NCBI RefSeq assembly: GCF_003945595.2
Contig: NW_024104331.1
Coordinates: forward strand, 1,360,213 to 1,424,212
Reading direction: 5' to 3'
DNA length: 64,000 nt
From: Pipra filicauda
Lineage: Eukaryota; Chordata; Aves; Passeriformes; Pipridae
The notes under the pieces were generated by a model, which searched no databases, was not told the DNA's origin, and saw only the letters and a list, made by a program, of their open reading frames with translations. Every line of letters starts with the position of its first letter. Within the stretch, counting starts at the first letter, position 1. Of the stretch, positions 45,322 to 63,790 are shown piece by piece. The position numbers were made by a program, and so were the translations under genes.

Positions 45322-48202
45322 GTGCACTTTCCACAAAGTGTGATCTTTGTTATCTGAAAAAACAGCACAGGAAATAATTATGATTTCTGCTCTCCTTTCA
45401 CACCTGCATCACTTCCCATTATTATAGGACTGTTTTCCCTGAGTGCTCTCACAGATCCCTTCTGTACTCAGTGACAAATTTTGCCTCCCAGACAACCAAA
45501 CCTGGACAAAAAAATCATGATGTTCCAGTTAATCACAATAATAGTTGGGAGCAGACAAAAGCTATATAAATGCTTCTTGATTTCTTACATACTCACCAAA
45601 CATATTCAGCTTTAGTTCCTGTGTTTAATAAAGTTTAGTCTTCTACTAAACCACTTTCTCTATAACCTGGCCAGCAAAGAACAAGCAGACATTTGTGGAG
45701 CTGATCTGCACCACATGTCACAGGAATGGAAACAGTGGTATTTTAAAAGCTCTGATGTATTTAACAGTCATTAACAATTACAAAGTAATAATAGGGTGGC
45801 TGTTCCTATTCTGAACTGCATATGAGTACAATTAACAAAAAAAATGAGGCACTACAAGAGCAAAGAGAATTAAAAATTCTTTCTGTTTGCAACGAACTCC
45901 CAGGATCTTGTCACAGTCCCAGTTTGGGAAGCTCAAGTAAACCAGACTGTTTTGTTCAGACTCTGTGTCTCTACTGAAGTATAAAACGCACAGGACCTGT
46001 GCCTAGAACCATCTCTCTGTTCCCTGCTGAGCAGCTCCTACTATTATATCAGCAGCCCCATTTCATACTTATACAAGCCACTGCAGATTTCTTACAGTTG
46101 GTCTCGGGTGTAAGATCTCCATGAAAAAAAGCTCCTGGACTGATTATGCCATTTCAAAGCCTCATGGAGACGTTCCATTCCAATTAAGAGTGCTGAGTGT
46201 ACATGTTCCTGTGCTAGAAGAGCAGTTTGTGAGGGGGAGGCTGTGTTTTAGTTAGTAACACTTACAGTGGGGTACAAGCAACTTGGGAAGTGTATTCTTA
46301 TTCTGGGATAAGGCTGTTCTCATGGGGAGTGTTACTGGCATAAAGGATCATTGTGTTCATTTTGCTTCCCAGGCAGTTCTAATGCTAAGTAGACTCTTGC
46401 AGCCAGAATTAAATTCCATGGGAGAGTTGCACAGAAATAAGATCAACAGCAGAGAAATCAAGGCTGGTAGAACTCAGGGAGGAGGAGGAGGCTGCTCTAA
46501 AGCACCAGAGCTGCAAAAAGCCATCCAAGAGCTCGCCACCATTGTTTGGGAGTTGCTGGGTAACTGCTGCAAACTACACCCTGAAACCAAACACACAATG
46601 TGGTTTTCCAACAGTAACTTCACAGAACACTGATCAAAAGCTGTATCTGTAAATGTAGGATGGAAAATACGAGACATTTCGGGTTGATTTCTAAACCAAT
46701 GCAGAGATCATTCATTACTCATTTAAAGCTTGTTACAGTACAACAGGGATTTGCTTTGATGACATTAAAGCAAAATGTGTATATGTGTGTTCGCTTTGAA
46801 AAGAAACATGAAGGTGTTATTTTGGTTCAGTACCTACCTAAATATTCCCAGCACACTTGACACAATCTGGCAAACTCACATCTATTCAACCTCAATCAGT
46901 GACAACTGGAACACAAAAGTGATTTATCAAGTTATAGATTGTAGATACTACACACTAAAAACACACTAATCCTGTTTAGAACTTTAACTGATATTAAGCC
47001 ATTTTAATTTTAATCTACTAAAAATTCAGAGACCCCCATCTCTTTTCTGCAGAATCCTGAACAGACCACTGAGTGTATAACCACCATAAACTCCTCTTTT
47101 TTTTTTTTTGGAAGAGTTGTGTATATAGCTGACACACATCTCCTGTGTGTGTGATTGAACTTCATTTGTCATTCAAAAACTGTAAAACCCATGCAATTCT
47201 GAGCGTGAGATTGCCAGGATATGAACAGCAATGTCCACCCACCAGTTTTCATTCATGAATATTAAAGAAAAAAGTGAAAATCCACTAGTGGCAGACATCA
47301 GGGCTGCAACAACTCCAAGCCTTTCAGTCCCAGCAGCAGTTTGCTGAAAATCCCTCACATGAAATGCAAACACACTTCATTGAACCCTTCATCAAATCTT
47401 GTGACAGTTTGGTCACAGATCTGCCATTTCTCCTCCTGTATGTGGTGAGTCACATGAGGGTGGTAAGAAATAATATCTGATTTCAGCACAGTTGCTGTCT
47501 TTATTAGTTTCTTCCTTATCTTGGGAGTTCTGCCAGATGTCCTTGTGGCCCATAAATTCAGCATTCCTTGCGTCCACTATCAGTGGTACATCCTTCTCGC
47601 CAAGCTCTGTTAACCTCCCCCTAAGTCTGAGATCATTGAAGTATGTCCAGCCCTAAATCTTAACAAGGCAATTCTGCCAACAATTAATTTGGGGTTTTTT
47701 GGCACATGGAGCTGCTCTGTTTCAGATTAAATCTCCCTTTTTTGTTTCAGATTAAATCTCCCTTTTTGCTGATTAGGCATGAAAGTATACGAAGACCAAA
47801 CATAAAAGAACATCCCTTTCTAAGAAAATTTTTACATATTACAGAATCACAGAATTAACTAGGTTGGAAAAGACCTCTGAGATCGTGGAGTCCAACCTTT
47901 GACCTAACACCACCTTACCTACTAGACCATAGCTCTGAGTGCCACATCCAGCCTCTTAAACAAGTCGAGGGATGGTGAATCCTCCATCTAGATGGGCAGC
48001 CCATTGCAATGTCTGATGACTCTCCCCGCAAAGAATTTCTTCTACATTTTGCAACAGTACAATAAAAACTCCCGGGGCTCACTGTGGGTAACGGGGGCCA
48101 GAGAACTGCAATCCTTTGCGCCTCAGGAAGTGGCTCAAGGGGAGCTCAAGTGGCTCAAGAGTGAGGGAAGAGGGCTGTGGGTTGAAGCTGTCACAGTTTG
48201 TG
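45322..48202. other. Spacer between FABP10A and SRSF10
   Basis: No gene recognised. An open frame at 46283-46633 has no family resemblance. A 25-base unit (gtttcagattaaatctccct plus Ts) is duplicated in tandem at about 47719-47767. A CR1 fragment follows at 47842-48050. Confidence 0.6.
47842..48050 (-). mobile_element. CR1 3' fragment, third subfamily
   Basis: Reverse-complement CR1: cagaatcacagaattaacta, ggttggaaaagacctctgag, atcgtggagtccaacctttg, then gggatggtgaatcctccatc and cccgcaaagaatttcttct. The aaagacctctgagatc form is distinct from the aagggaccttaaag copies. Confidence 0.85.
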
Positions 48203-48372
48203 GTGGAGTACACAGGAAGACATATTACAGGAGTACACAGGAGCACACATGAGTGCACAGGAGTCCACTGGAGTACACAGTCTCAGTTTGCTGTGCACAG
48301 GAGTATACAGAGGAGTACATATATTACAGGAGCACCAGGGAGCACACAGGAGTACACATGAGCGCACAGGAG
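48203..48372. repeat. Degenerate minisatellite (GGAGYACACA-type units)
   Basis: Many diverged copies of a roughly 10-base unit, ggagtacaca / ggagcacaca / gagtgcacag, fill about 170 bases and stop at the left edge of the SRSF10 CpG island. The copies are imperfect, so the array is old or was built in steps. Confidence 0.85.
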
Positions 48373-48819
48373 GGGGCCATGGCGCCCTGAGGCAGCTGCG
48401 TGAGGCGGGAGCCCCCTCTCCCCTCACGGGTGGGCTCCGCCGCCATCTTGCCCTCACCCCCACCTCTCCTCCTTTTCGGCGGGAAAAGCGAGCGCTCGTG
48501 GCCCGGCGCGCGGGGAACGTACTGCGCACGCGCGGCGCGCGCCGAGGCGCGGGACCGCGCGCTCCCGCTCGTGGCGAAGGGGGAGATCGAGTTCGGCGCA
48601 TGCGCGGAGCGGCCCCCACCGAGGGAGAGGGGGCAGGTTTTGGCGCCGCGCTCCGCTCTCGCCGGAAGCCCCCGCGCGCGCGGGAAGTCTCGCGAGAGGC
48701 GGCGCGCGGGCGGGCGGGCGGTGCAGCTCCCCTCAGGTCGCCTCAGCCGCTCCCGCCGCGCCCGGGCCGCGCCGCCCTCCCTCCTTCCCTCCTTCCTCCC
48801 CCTCACCGCCGACGCCGAC

Positions 48820-55187
<6,368 letters not shown>

Positions 55188-55350
55188 CAGTGTTTCCATG
55201 TTGGTTTAGGCATGTAAGATTCATTTACACACAGTTCAGTTTACTTAAATTATCAGGAATATGATGTTGCAACAGTGCTAAAAAATATTTTCTTTGTCAG
55301 TTTTCCCTGTAGCCCACAATGGTTAAAATTAAAACAGTGTTGAGAAGCCA

Positions 55351-55387
55351 CAGAGAGAGAGAGAGACAGAGAGAGAGGGAGAGAGAA
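55351..55387 (+). repeat. (AG)n purine run in SRSF10 3' UTR
   Basis: A nearly pure run of ag dinucleotides with single interruptions (gacaga, gaggga), on the transcribed sense strand. Confidence 0.9.
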
Positions 55388-58300
55388 TGTCCACTTGGTT
55401 ACATGTCATGGGCAGCTACTGATTTGGTTGTGGTGTCTCTATGTATATTTTTGTAAAGATTTGCATTTTTAATGCTTAGATATTGGTGATGAGTCGATTG
55501 ATCGTAACTTGCAACATTGTCCTTTTACAAATGTCACACCCATAGAGAAATTGGTACCAGTTTGTGCTGAGCAGTTAAACCAACTGTTTAACTGGTTCTT
55601 TTGACGCTAAACTTTGTGAGAGAACAGAAAACTGGACAGTTGTAGTGCAACACTGGCTGCTGGGAAATCAGCCTGGCAGTTTGTTCCCGTGGCTCCGGGG
55701 CAGGTTTCGGTGTTCTCCGTGCCCACCAGCAGCACCAGTAGGGTGGTAATTGGAGCCCTTTGGAGAGATATTTTGGAGATTTCTCTTTAACCCTGGAGAG
55801 GTGGTACTGACACTGCATGTACAACACGGGGAGAGAGTTGGGCTGTGCAGTGTCGTGACGTGTCGGGACAGAGGCTTCACTGCCTTTGGCCCGGCTGCTA
55901 CTAAAGGTGTGAGAGGGGGGGAAAAAACCCACCTTGAAATGGAAAATCAAATTCAGATTTCAGCAAACGGCAGAGCAACTGAATATTAGGTTGTATGTAC
56001 ATTTTATGCAGTTTTTGTATCTATTCTAAATTTTAGTGAGCAGTTAACCATAAAATTGCTTAGTTTTCCTGCTGTTAGATACAAGTAGATTGTTTCGAGT
56101 TGTGTGTGTACAGTATATAAGAACTAAACTTTTATGCCAATGACTCCTGTGGTTAGTTGGTGTATTCATAGGTATCAAACCGTAGCCATCTCTCTTCCTG
56201 GGTAACCAGGCTTGCTTTTACACAGCAAAAAGCAGTTGGTCAAGCAAGTCTGAATCACTCCTTCCTCAGAATTGATAGTGGTTTGGTTACAAGATTTTGG
56301 TTTACTTCAGAACAAACGTTTGGAGTTGGATATGAACAAGAGCTGCATCTCTAGCTATGTAGTTTATCACTAATACAGTATCTTTAGAAAAATGAATGTG
56401 AAAAATAACAAACCCAGTGTGTAATCTCACCAGTATTTCTCTAGAAGGCAAGATCCTTTGTTATGGAAATGGCTTTTGGTGTTGGTTTTTTTTTTTTTCT
56501 ATTTACTTTCAAAAGCCAGCATCAAACATTTAGTGTTCCTCGCTGTCTGATGTCGTAGCATATAAAGACATTGATTTCCAAAAGTTCCTTTTTAGAGAAA
56601 TGTTTTAGGGTTTGGGTTTAGTGTTTCAGCAGGGCCTTTAAAGAAGTGCAGATGGCTTTGGAGTGTTGGAACGTGCTTTAGGGGTTTGATCGTAGAATCT
56701 TTGTACGTTTGATAGTATTTCTAACTTTTTCTTTACTGTTTGCAGTTAATGTTCATGTTCTGCTATGCAATCATTTATATGCACGTTCCTTTAATTTTGT
56801 AGACTTTCCTGGATGTATAGTTTAAAAAACAGCAAAAAGTCTATTTAAAACTGTAGCAGTAGCGTGCAGCTCTAGCAGAGGAAAGTTGTGGGATTAAACT
56901 TTGTATTTCCTTTCTTATAGAGGCTTCTAAAAAGGTATTTTTATATGTTCTTTTTAACAAATATTGTGTACTACCTTTAAAACATCGATGTTTTGATCAA
57001 AATAACTACAGACCCAGCTTATTTTCTGCTTGCTGTAAATTTAGCAAACATGCTGTAATAAAAAAATGAAGGAAATACTGATCCACTGGAATTATTGTAG
57101 CTTTAGAATTTGACTCCAAAGCATGGTTAGGAATAGAGCTATGCACCCCTTATGGAGTAAAATCCTTCCTATGGTATTTCAGTAAAGGCAGGAATTTATC
57201 ATTTAATATCTGAATAAATGTCTTTTCACAGTTTTAAAGGGGTACGAGACAAAATGAGAATGATAAGCATAAGTTTTAGTCTAATGTATTGAATTTTATT
57301 TACCATTAACTTTCATTATTGCTGGATGAACTTGTCCTTTGGTTATAATTCAGATTTTATTAGCCGGGTTATGAACTACATAAAAGCAACAACTGAAGGT
57401 GCTAATAGAATCAAATTTATAGTGTCACCTTATCAATTTATAGGTGCCATATCAAAACTGGCGCCAGCAGTGGTTCTGTGGGAGGTGACAAAGCTTTGCT
57501 GGTGACATTCAGAGATGGAGCTGCCTCCTGGCACTGGAGGAGGTTCTACCACTCAAAGAAAAAAAACGCTCTGTAAAGCACTTAATTAGTTTGTTACACT
57601 CTTACACTGTGTAAACTGAGCTGTGAATTATCCTGCAGCTTTCTGCTTCTAACAGCAGAACCCCCCACCCTTTTCAGCTTCATCTGTGTGGTCTTCACGA
57701 CTAAATCCTGCTTAAAAGGGGTCTTCATGACTGTGGTGGGGAAAGCAGGGTTTGTTTCTGTCAGGGACCTGCAAGGTGGTTAATGCTCACCTTAGTCCAG
57801 CTGGGATTAGAGCTGGATCAGTGGGAGGAGGGCGGAGAACATCTCCGAGCCCAGGCTGAGTGATTTGAGACTGCAGAATAACAGTAACTATTCCTTTACT
57901 ATTGTGTCAGCATGTCCTTATATTGTGTGCCTCAACATTTATGTATAGCACAGTTTAATTTTTTTTTTTTTGTTTTGAAAATCCAGTTCATTGCAAGTAT
58001 AATGTAGTGTCTGCCAGTTCTGATGGTTCTTTCTTTCTCTCCCAGAGGTAGGACTAAACTTTGACTTGACTTGTGTATATGAACAAGCCAGAAAAGCCGA
58101 ACACAAACCCACGATGTTTCAAGAGTGCATGAATAAAGATGTTGTCCTAGTTCTTGCTCCCATGGAAAAATTGTGAAGAAGCTGTTCTGTGGGCCTTTCA
58201 GTTGGGGACGAGTTAGCAGGATGTGGCCAAAAGGGCAGGGAATGTTTATGCATTCATGCAAGTCAAGCCACAGCCCATCTAGATAACATCTCCCTTCCTT

Positions 58301-59229
58301 GATGCAGGTATCCTAGTCCTGCCCTAAAAAAAGCAGGAGCCTGTCTTGTGCAAGCTTCCTGCAGGTTATGCACAGCTGGAATGCAAGAACATTGCAGGCT
58401 ACAAAAGATCATGTCTAGGCATCTTTCTTTTGGAGTCTCAAGAACGGTGGGAATTGCGTTTTTTTTCCTGTGGTAAACTAGATTTTTGTCATTCCTGCGA
58501 AATTTGTAGAATTGAAGTAGTGTGTAAAAAAAAAAAAAAAATAATCTGCTGAAATAATGGCTGTGCTCTAAAGTATCTGCAGCAAATCGATGGGTGGCAG
58601 CAGTCATAGAAGGCTCTATTGGAACTTCTTTTTCACCTAAAGTCCATGCACCCAACTGGTAATTAAAGCTCTTCAATTTAGTGGTTAAGTAGCTGGGTGT
58701 TTAATTAGGGACTCTGATAGACTGGTCTCTGAAAGCTCAATGTTATCCTTTCTATGTCTTTTCAAGATGTTTAATGTACAGTATCATGGTTTTATTGGAA
58801 GTGGAATTTTTCCGTTTCAATGTTATTTTGAGCTCTCTGCTCGGACAGAGCTTTTTTCCTGACTGTTCAGTCTGGGGGCACAGCCCGGAGCGTGCTCGGA
58901 GCAGGGCAGTCGGAGCTGCTGCCGGGTTTGCCAGGGATGGGGCAGACGAACATTCTGAAATACAAAGGGATAAATTGACACATTTTTAGGACATAATCAC
59001 CCATTGAGAATTGCTGGTTTTCTCCATTTATCTTGTAACTTGCTTAAAAAGTCTGTAGTCCATTGCTATAATATTTGTCTAAAGATGCTCTTGCTGATGA
59101 GACTATTGTAGGAAGGGAAGACTCTGTACCCTGTAGTGTGTTTGATCAAAGATGCTGATGTTTTATTCATCCACATCCTTTCTTCTTGAGTTTTGTGTTC
59201 CATCTGTGCAAATAACCCTGTGAATTGGG

Positions 59230-59235
59230 AATAAA
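59230..59235 (+). terminator. Distal polyadenylation signal of SRSF10
   Basis: AATAAA in ggaataaaatg. It is the last plus-strand signal before the oppositely oriented PNRC2 3' end, so the likely limit of the long SRSF10 transcript. Confidence 0.6.
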
Positions 59236-59509
59236 ATGTACAAGTTTTGACTATAACTTGAGAGCACCTTCTGACTTAATTAATTAGTCTGTGGGAGATG
59301 GAGCCCCAGTGTCGCCAGGTTCTGGTTCTGTGAGGAATGTTAATTAGTGTTAATTTTCAAGCCCTATGTTCCCAAACCTCTGGAAGGGCATGAAGGAAAA
59401 GGCTGCAGTTAAACCTTCTCTGTGAAGGGAGCTGCCAAAATGATGTCATCCCACTTTCCCATTTCCATCTGAAAACAAATAGATGCTTTTAGGGGGTAAA
59501 AAAAAAAAG

Positions 59510-59515
59510 TTTATT
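59510..59515 (-). terminator. Polyadenylation signal of PNRC2
   Basis: TTTATT on the plus strand is AATAAA on the minus strand. Further signals lie closer to the stop, for example at 60121-60126, so alternative 3' ends are possible. The gap to the SRSF10 signal is only about 275 bases. Confidence 0.6.
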
Positions 59516-61305
59516 TAAATTTTTTTGTTTCCAATTTGTACAAACACCATTGACAATTTGAAATGAAGAACAGATAATTAACTGGGATACAGCTCAGACT
59601 CTGGTGATGGTCCAGGTCACAACACAGGTTTAGAGACTGCCAATTCCATCTGATTGGGAGCAATAATTTGTAAACATTCAGCTGCCACTGTGTTTGGAAT
59701 GTACAGAAAGACACCTCAGAACATTTCACAATCTGCAAAAGTCCCTTTCAAATTAAAGCACTTTTTTTGGTAATTCCTGTATTTTGAAAGAACCCTGGAT
59801 GATCCTGTTCTCACAGTTCAGCTGTTCCTGCTGCAGGATCAGCTGGAATGTGACAGCACAGGAGCTGTTGCTGAAGGATTTGAGCAAATACTGGGAGAAA
59901 CTGATGTCTTGCAGAGCATTGATGCATTTCCAAAACACAAAATGGTTACAATCCTTCGGTTTTATCAAGCACCCAAACCCAGGCATTTGCATTTCTTAAC
60001 GAACGCTTGATTTGGAACACATCAGTGTTTTTTCATCACTGAACACACACCTCTCTTCCACATTCTCAACAGGAGGAGCTGAAACTTCATCAGCTCTATT
60101 TTTTTTTTTTTGAAGTTTTTTTTATTTTATTTAAAAAATCTAAATAAGCCTCTTTTGCACTGATTTAACCTTAAAAAATGAGCTCACAACGAAGTACAAC
60201 GTGCATATTCACTGCATGTGAAGTGCAAGGGCACAGCCACAAATGTCTTTTTTTTTTTTTTTTTTTAAACAAAATAACATTTTTTTTAAACTAGGCCACG
60301 TACTCAACATGGTCATCTTACATTCAGCAGTTTTGTACTAAAAATACTTCTGTGCAGGAAAGCCCAGCATAAATTTACATATGCTACAATGTTTTACATG
60401 TATTTACATGGCTCTGTCTTCCCTGTGAAAACACTGAATACCTGCCCCAAACTACTGTTAATTATTAGAAGGGAACCAATTTAAGACCAGTCTAAGGAAC
60501 TACCTCACCTTTTATCATTATAAAAACTGATAGAAAAATGTGGTTTAGAACTCCTCAGTGCAGTGGGCATCCAAGGGATTTTCGGGGAGTTTTTTGGCAG
60601 TCACCTGGCAATGCAAAGTCTTTAGTTGGCACTCTGACTCGTGGAGATTCCCGGGAAGCACTGCTGGAGCTGGAGAGAGGCATTACGGATCTGCCTGGAC
60701 TTCTTCCATCCCTTCAGGACGTTCTAGATTAGAGTCACGGGCTTGAAATGCTCATCCCCCACTCCAGGAGTGCCACCAAAGCTCACAGGTACAGGTAAGA
60801 GAATCGTCTGTGCTTCACCTTGTGCCCAGGGGGAGGTTTCTGCTCAGCAAATCCACAGAATGTTTGTTTAGCACAATTTTACACCAGTCTGAAAAGCAGC
60901 AAATAACCTGACTAAAGCTTTCAGTGCAGTTTTTTTTTTCCAGTTCATGCTGCATTAAGTTAGGTAAGAGCTGGTTTTCTAACGATTCAAATCACAATTT
61001 TCCAATTCTGGGAGACAGTCCCATTTACTCTTACAATAAATACAATAAACGGTGACTGTTCAGGATTTGATTTGATTAATTTTAGAGAAAAATACCTATT
61101 TCACAGTGACGTGAACACAGCACTGAACTTTTGAGGTAAAACATGAGGGGAATGTAAACTTCCACCCCTCTTCCAAGTGACTAACTACATGCAGCAAGAA
61201 CACCTGGCTCCGCACACCCGTGCAGCTGGAGTTAGGAATAACAATGCTCAGATTTGAAACCCTGTCAATTTAAATCACTTCTGAAAAATAAGGAAAAGTT
61301 ACATC
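59516..61305 (-). other. PNRC2 3' UTR
   Basis: About 1.8 kb of T- and A-rich sequence with long poly-T tracts on the plus strand (near 60100 and 60250) and no recognisable coding potential; it follows the PNRC2 stop on the minus strand. Confidence 0.7.
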
Positions 61306-61710
61306 TCAAGCCTGGACTTTTAGTAATGTTTTCAGCTGAAATGTCATAATTTCTTTGTCAGAAGGTTTAAAAGAAACAGGTACCCAGTGGCTCGGAGGCT
61401 TAGGAAGAACACTTGGGGAGGGTGGCTCGCTGAACTTGGCTCCAGCATAGTTCTGGTTGCTCTGGGGGGTGAACAACAGGTTGTGATTGTTGGGATTGCT
61501 GGGGAAGGGAACGTTGCTCTTGCCCCCTTTCTGCATGGCCTGCCATGCACCAGGGGATGAGCTGCCTCCACGTCCTCTTTCCTTCTTCATGTAGGTCTTC
61601 ATCTGCGAGTTCTGCTCTTTGTTCTTCTGCCTGTTTTTAAGTTGTTGATGGTTCTTGGTGGTATTTCTAGACTGGGGAACTGGAATGTTGTATCTTTCTC
61701 CACCACCCAT
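61306..61710 (-). CDS. PNRC2: Proline-rich nuclear receptor coactivator 2 (single coding exon)
   Basis: The whole protein (134 residues; human 139) lies in one exon whose acceptor, tttttacag on the minus strand, ends at 61729. The start is [10 protein letters not shown], 18 bases into the exon; codons before it are not conserved and lack an ATG. PNRC2 bridges nuclear receptors to coactivation and links UPF1 to DCP1A in nonsense-mediated decay and decapping in P-bodies. The conserved half includes [20 protein letters not shown], holding the proline-rich SH3-type motif that binds DCP1A, then [10 protein letters not shown] and the NR-box-like LKTLL near the C-terminus. Relative to human the middle region is about five residues shorter. 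Two noncoding exons are predicted upstream. The orientation is opposite to SRSF10, as in mammals. Confidence 0.96.
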   Translation of the reverse strand: MGGGERYNIPVPQSRNTTKNHQQLKNRQKNKEQNSQMKTYMKKERGRGGSSSPGAWQAMQKGGKSNVPFPSNPNNHNLLFTPQSNQNYAGAKFSEPPSPSVLPKPPSHWVPVSFKPSDKEIMTFQLKTLLKVQA

Positions 61711-62155
61711 CTTCAACTTAAATGTCACCTGTAAAAACAGGGAGAAAAGTCGGGTGAGTTTTCATCACTCTTTCTTTTAAGCAGAAGATATTTCAGAGAA
61801 TGTTTAGATTCTAAGCAAGGGGACACAAATCAGTCTAACCAAAACTTGTATCAATTCTGAGTAGTGGTTTTTACTTCTTTACTGGGTACCACTTGAGTAA
61901 TAAAAGGTGTTACTATTGAGTGCTGGAGAATTTAAACCAAGCTTGTTACACCTAAAGATAGGGCAAAGTTTGCACTGATACAGCCACTCCCTCCAGGCTT
62001 CCTGGTAAGTGCAAGAATTACTCTGATAAACCCAAAGTGAACTGAAAATCACCTCCAAACAGACTGTAATTGAACTGCCAGACACCATCACATGGTGCTT
62101 GGCACCTTTCTGCTGACATTCCTGCAGTAATTTCCCCTCTCCCACCCCCATTTAC

Positions 62156-62360
62156 CTCTCAGTTGTCTTCTCAGATTCCACACCCTCCAACTCTTGCCCC
62201 CTTTCTTGCTTCCAAGCCTGAAAGAACAGGTGCTGCCTTGTGCTGGACTCCTTCCTTTGGCTGGGAATAGAAGTTTTCATGGGCTGATGTGCTGTCTTCA
62301 GCCAGGGAGCCGAGCCCAACATCGGATTCTCGGCACAGAAGCTCCAAGGGAGAAGTCCCG
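62156..62360 (-). other. PNRC2: Predicted PNRC2 noncoding exon 2 with upstream ORF
   Basis: On the minus strand an acceptor (ctcttttctgcag) ends just before 62360 and a donor (GAGAG then GTAAAT) follows 62156, defining a 205-nt exon. It contains an ATG at 62322-62320 opening 55 codons. Spliced to the coding exon, the frame gains one Arg codon and stops at TGA, 14 bases before the PNRC2 ATG. The exon is predicted from splice signals only. Confidence 0.55.
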
Positions 62361-63129
62361 CTGCAGAAAAGAGAAGGACATTTGACGTCAGAGTAAGGAA
62401 ACAATTGTTTCGATTTGGGAGGGGGAAGCAGCAAATTCACAGTCAGCTGTGTCTCTTGCTAAAAATGACAACATGCTACAAACAACCCCCCATCCAAAAA
62501 CACAAGGCAGTATTTGTCTTACTCTCCTTATACAAACTTTAGCATCATACTTCGCATTTCACCAGTAACAGCCTTTTTATTATGCTCTCTCACTCTCTGT
62601 GTCTTAAAAAGCATTTCAATAGGCAATGAAGAACCTCATCTTTTTTTTTTTTTTTTTTAATATGGAAAAAGCAAAATACTTTGGGATTAACTTTAGGGAA
62701 AGCTCAACGGATCACTTGAGCACAAAGAAACCCCTCCCTGTAAACTGCCCCTGGAGAACGCACCCACCTAACTGGGACCAGTATAGGAACTGCCCCAAAT
62801 TGTCCCAACACTTCCCGTGACACCCCCTGCAGTCCCCAAGCATCACAGAGCTCCATTTCTCATCTGTCAGCTGTTTTTTTCCACCTTCGTTAGCCAAGTA
62901 ATTCCTTATTAACTCTTACACTAACTTCCTGTTTTCCATGGCTTGTACTCTCCTGTAATCTCTAAGATTTTAATCTCGAGTCACTCCAATCTGTTCACCT
63001 CCTGTAAATCTCCGAACTCATCAGCCCCCAGCCCATCCCTCCCTCAACTCTAGAGGAGCCGCCCATCTCCATTTCTTTCGCCTTGTTTGGACTCAAACCA
63101 AGGGAATATAACCAGTCTCAGCCCAGCTG

Positions 63130-63790
63130 CTGCTGCTCCCACGAACCGGCGCTTCTTCGCCTCGGAACTTTCTCCTCTCCCCGAGCCCCGCGGGGAGCCG
63201 GGACCCCCCGTCTCCACCGCCCCACAACGGAGCACAACATGGCGGCGGCCGCGCCCGGCCCTTCCCGCACCGCTCCGCCCTTACCGACTTCAGTCCGCTC
63301 CGTTCGCCCGCAAGCAGAGACAACACACACGGGTCACTCGGAACCGACCCCTTGCTGCTCCGCCGTCAATCTCCAACCCCCCCACCCTCAAAGCTCCCTC
63401 CACCCTGCGCTGCCCCTCTCGCTCCTTCACAAAATGGCGGCCGCGTCCTGCGCGGTTTAACACCTTCACCCTCCTCCCCCCTCACTGCTCCCCACGCCTT
63501 CAGCCAATAGGAGCGCGCCGCTCTCTCGCTCCGCCAATGGGCGCTAAGCTCCGCCTGTTGCTAGGCGGGGCCGTGGCAGAGCGGCCGCGGCGTGCGGGCG
63601 GGCGGGGCCGCCATTTGAATCCCCTCACGAAGGGCAGCGCGGGACCGGCTATGGGGCTTTGTCCCGCCGGGCTCGACCCCTCCACCGGGTACCGCCCGAG
63701 GGTCCCCGGGCTCCCCTCCACAGCCCCCGGGTTCCACTCCACAGCCCCGGGACACACTGCCAGCAACCCCCTCCGCTCAGCCCCGCTCGG
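63130..63790 (-). promoter_or_regulatory. PNRC2 CpG-island promoter
   Basis: CpG-dense sequence with two CCAAT boxes at 63504-63508 and 63534-63538, 30 bases apart, which is a spacing often seen for NF-Y. Three YY1-type ATGGCGGC/GCCGCCAT motifs lie near 63240, 63434 and 63609. No TATA box. Open frames on both strands here are GC-rich artefacts. Confidence 0.7.
63285..63450 (-). other. PNRC2: Predicted PNRC2 noncoding exon 1
   Basis: A consensus donor on the minus strand (gaagtcg then GTAAGG, GT at 63284-63283) lies in the CpG island, with no coding potential before it. The upstream limit is approximate, set just before the YY1-type motif and CCAAT boxes. Confidence 0.5.

Larger units (their letters stand above)
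55188..59260 (+). other. SRSF10 3' UTR
   Basis: About 4 kb of AT-rich, mostly non-coding sequence follows the stop. AATAAA signals lie at 57057-57062, 57213-57218 and 59230-59235, so short and long 3' ends are possible. A purine (AG)n run sits at 55351-55387. Several long T tracts occur. No other gene is recognised. Confidence 0.75.

Noticed and set aside
46283..46633. 116-codon open frame in the FABP10A-SRSF10 spacer
   Set aside because: No family resemblance and no promoter or poly(A) context.
61711..61728. N-terminal extension of PNRC2 by six codons
   Set aside because: The extension begins with GTG, not ATG, and PNRC2 proteins start at MGGGERYN.
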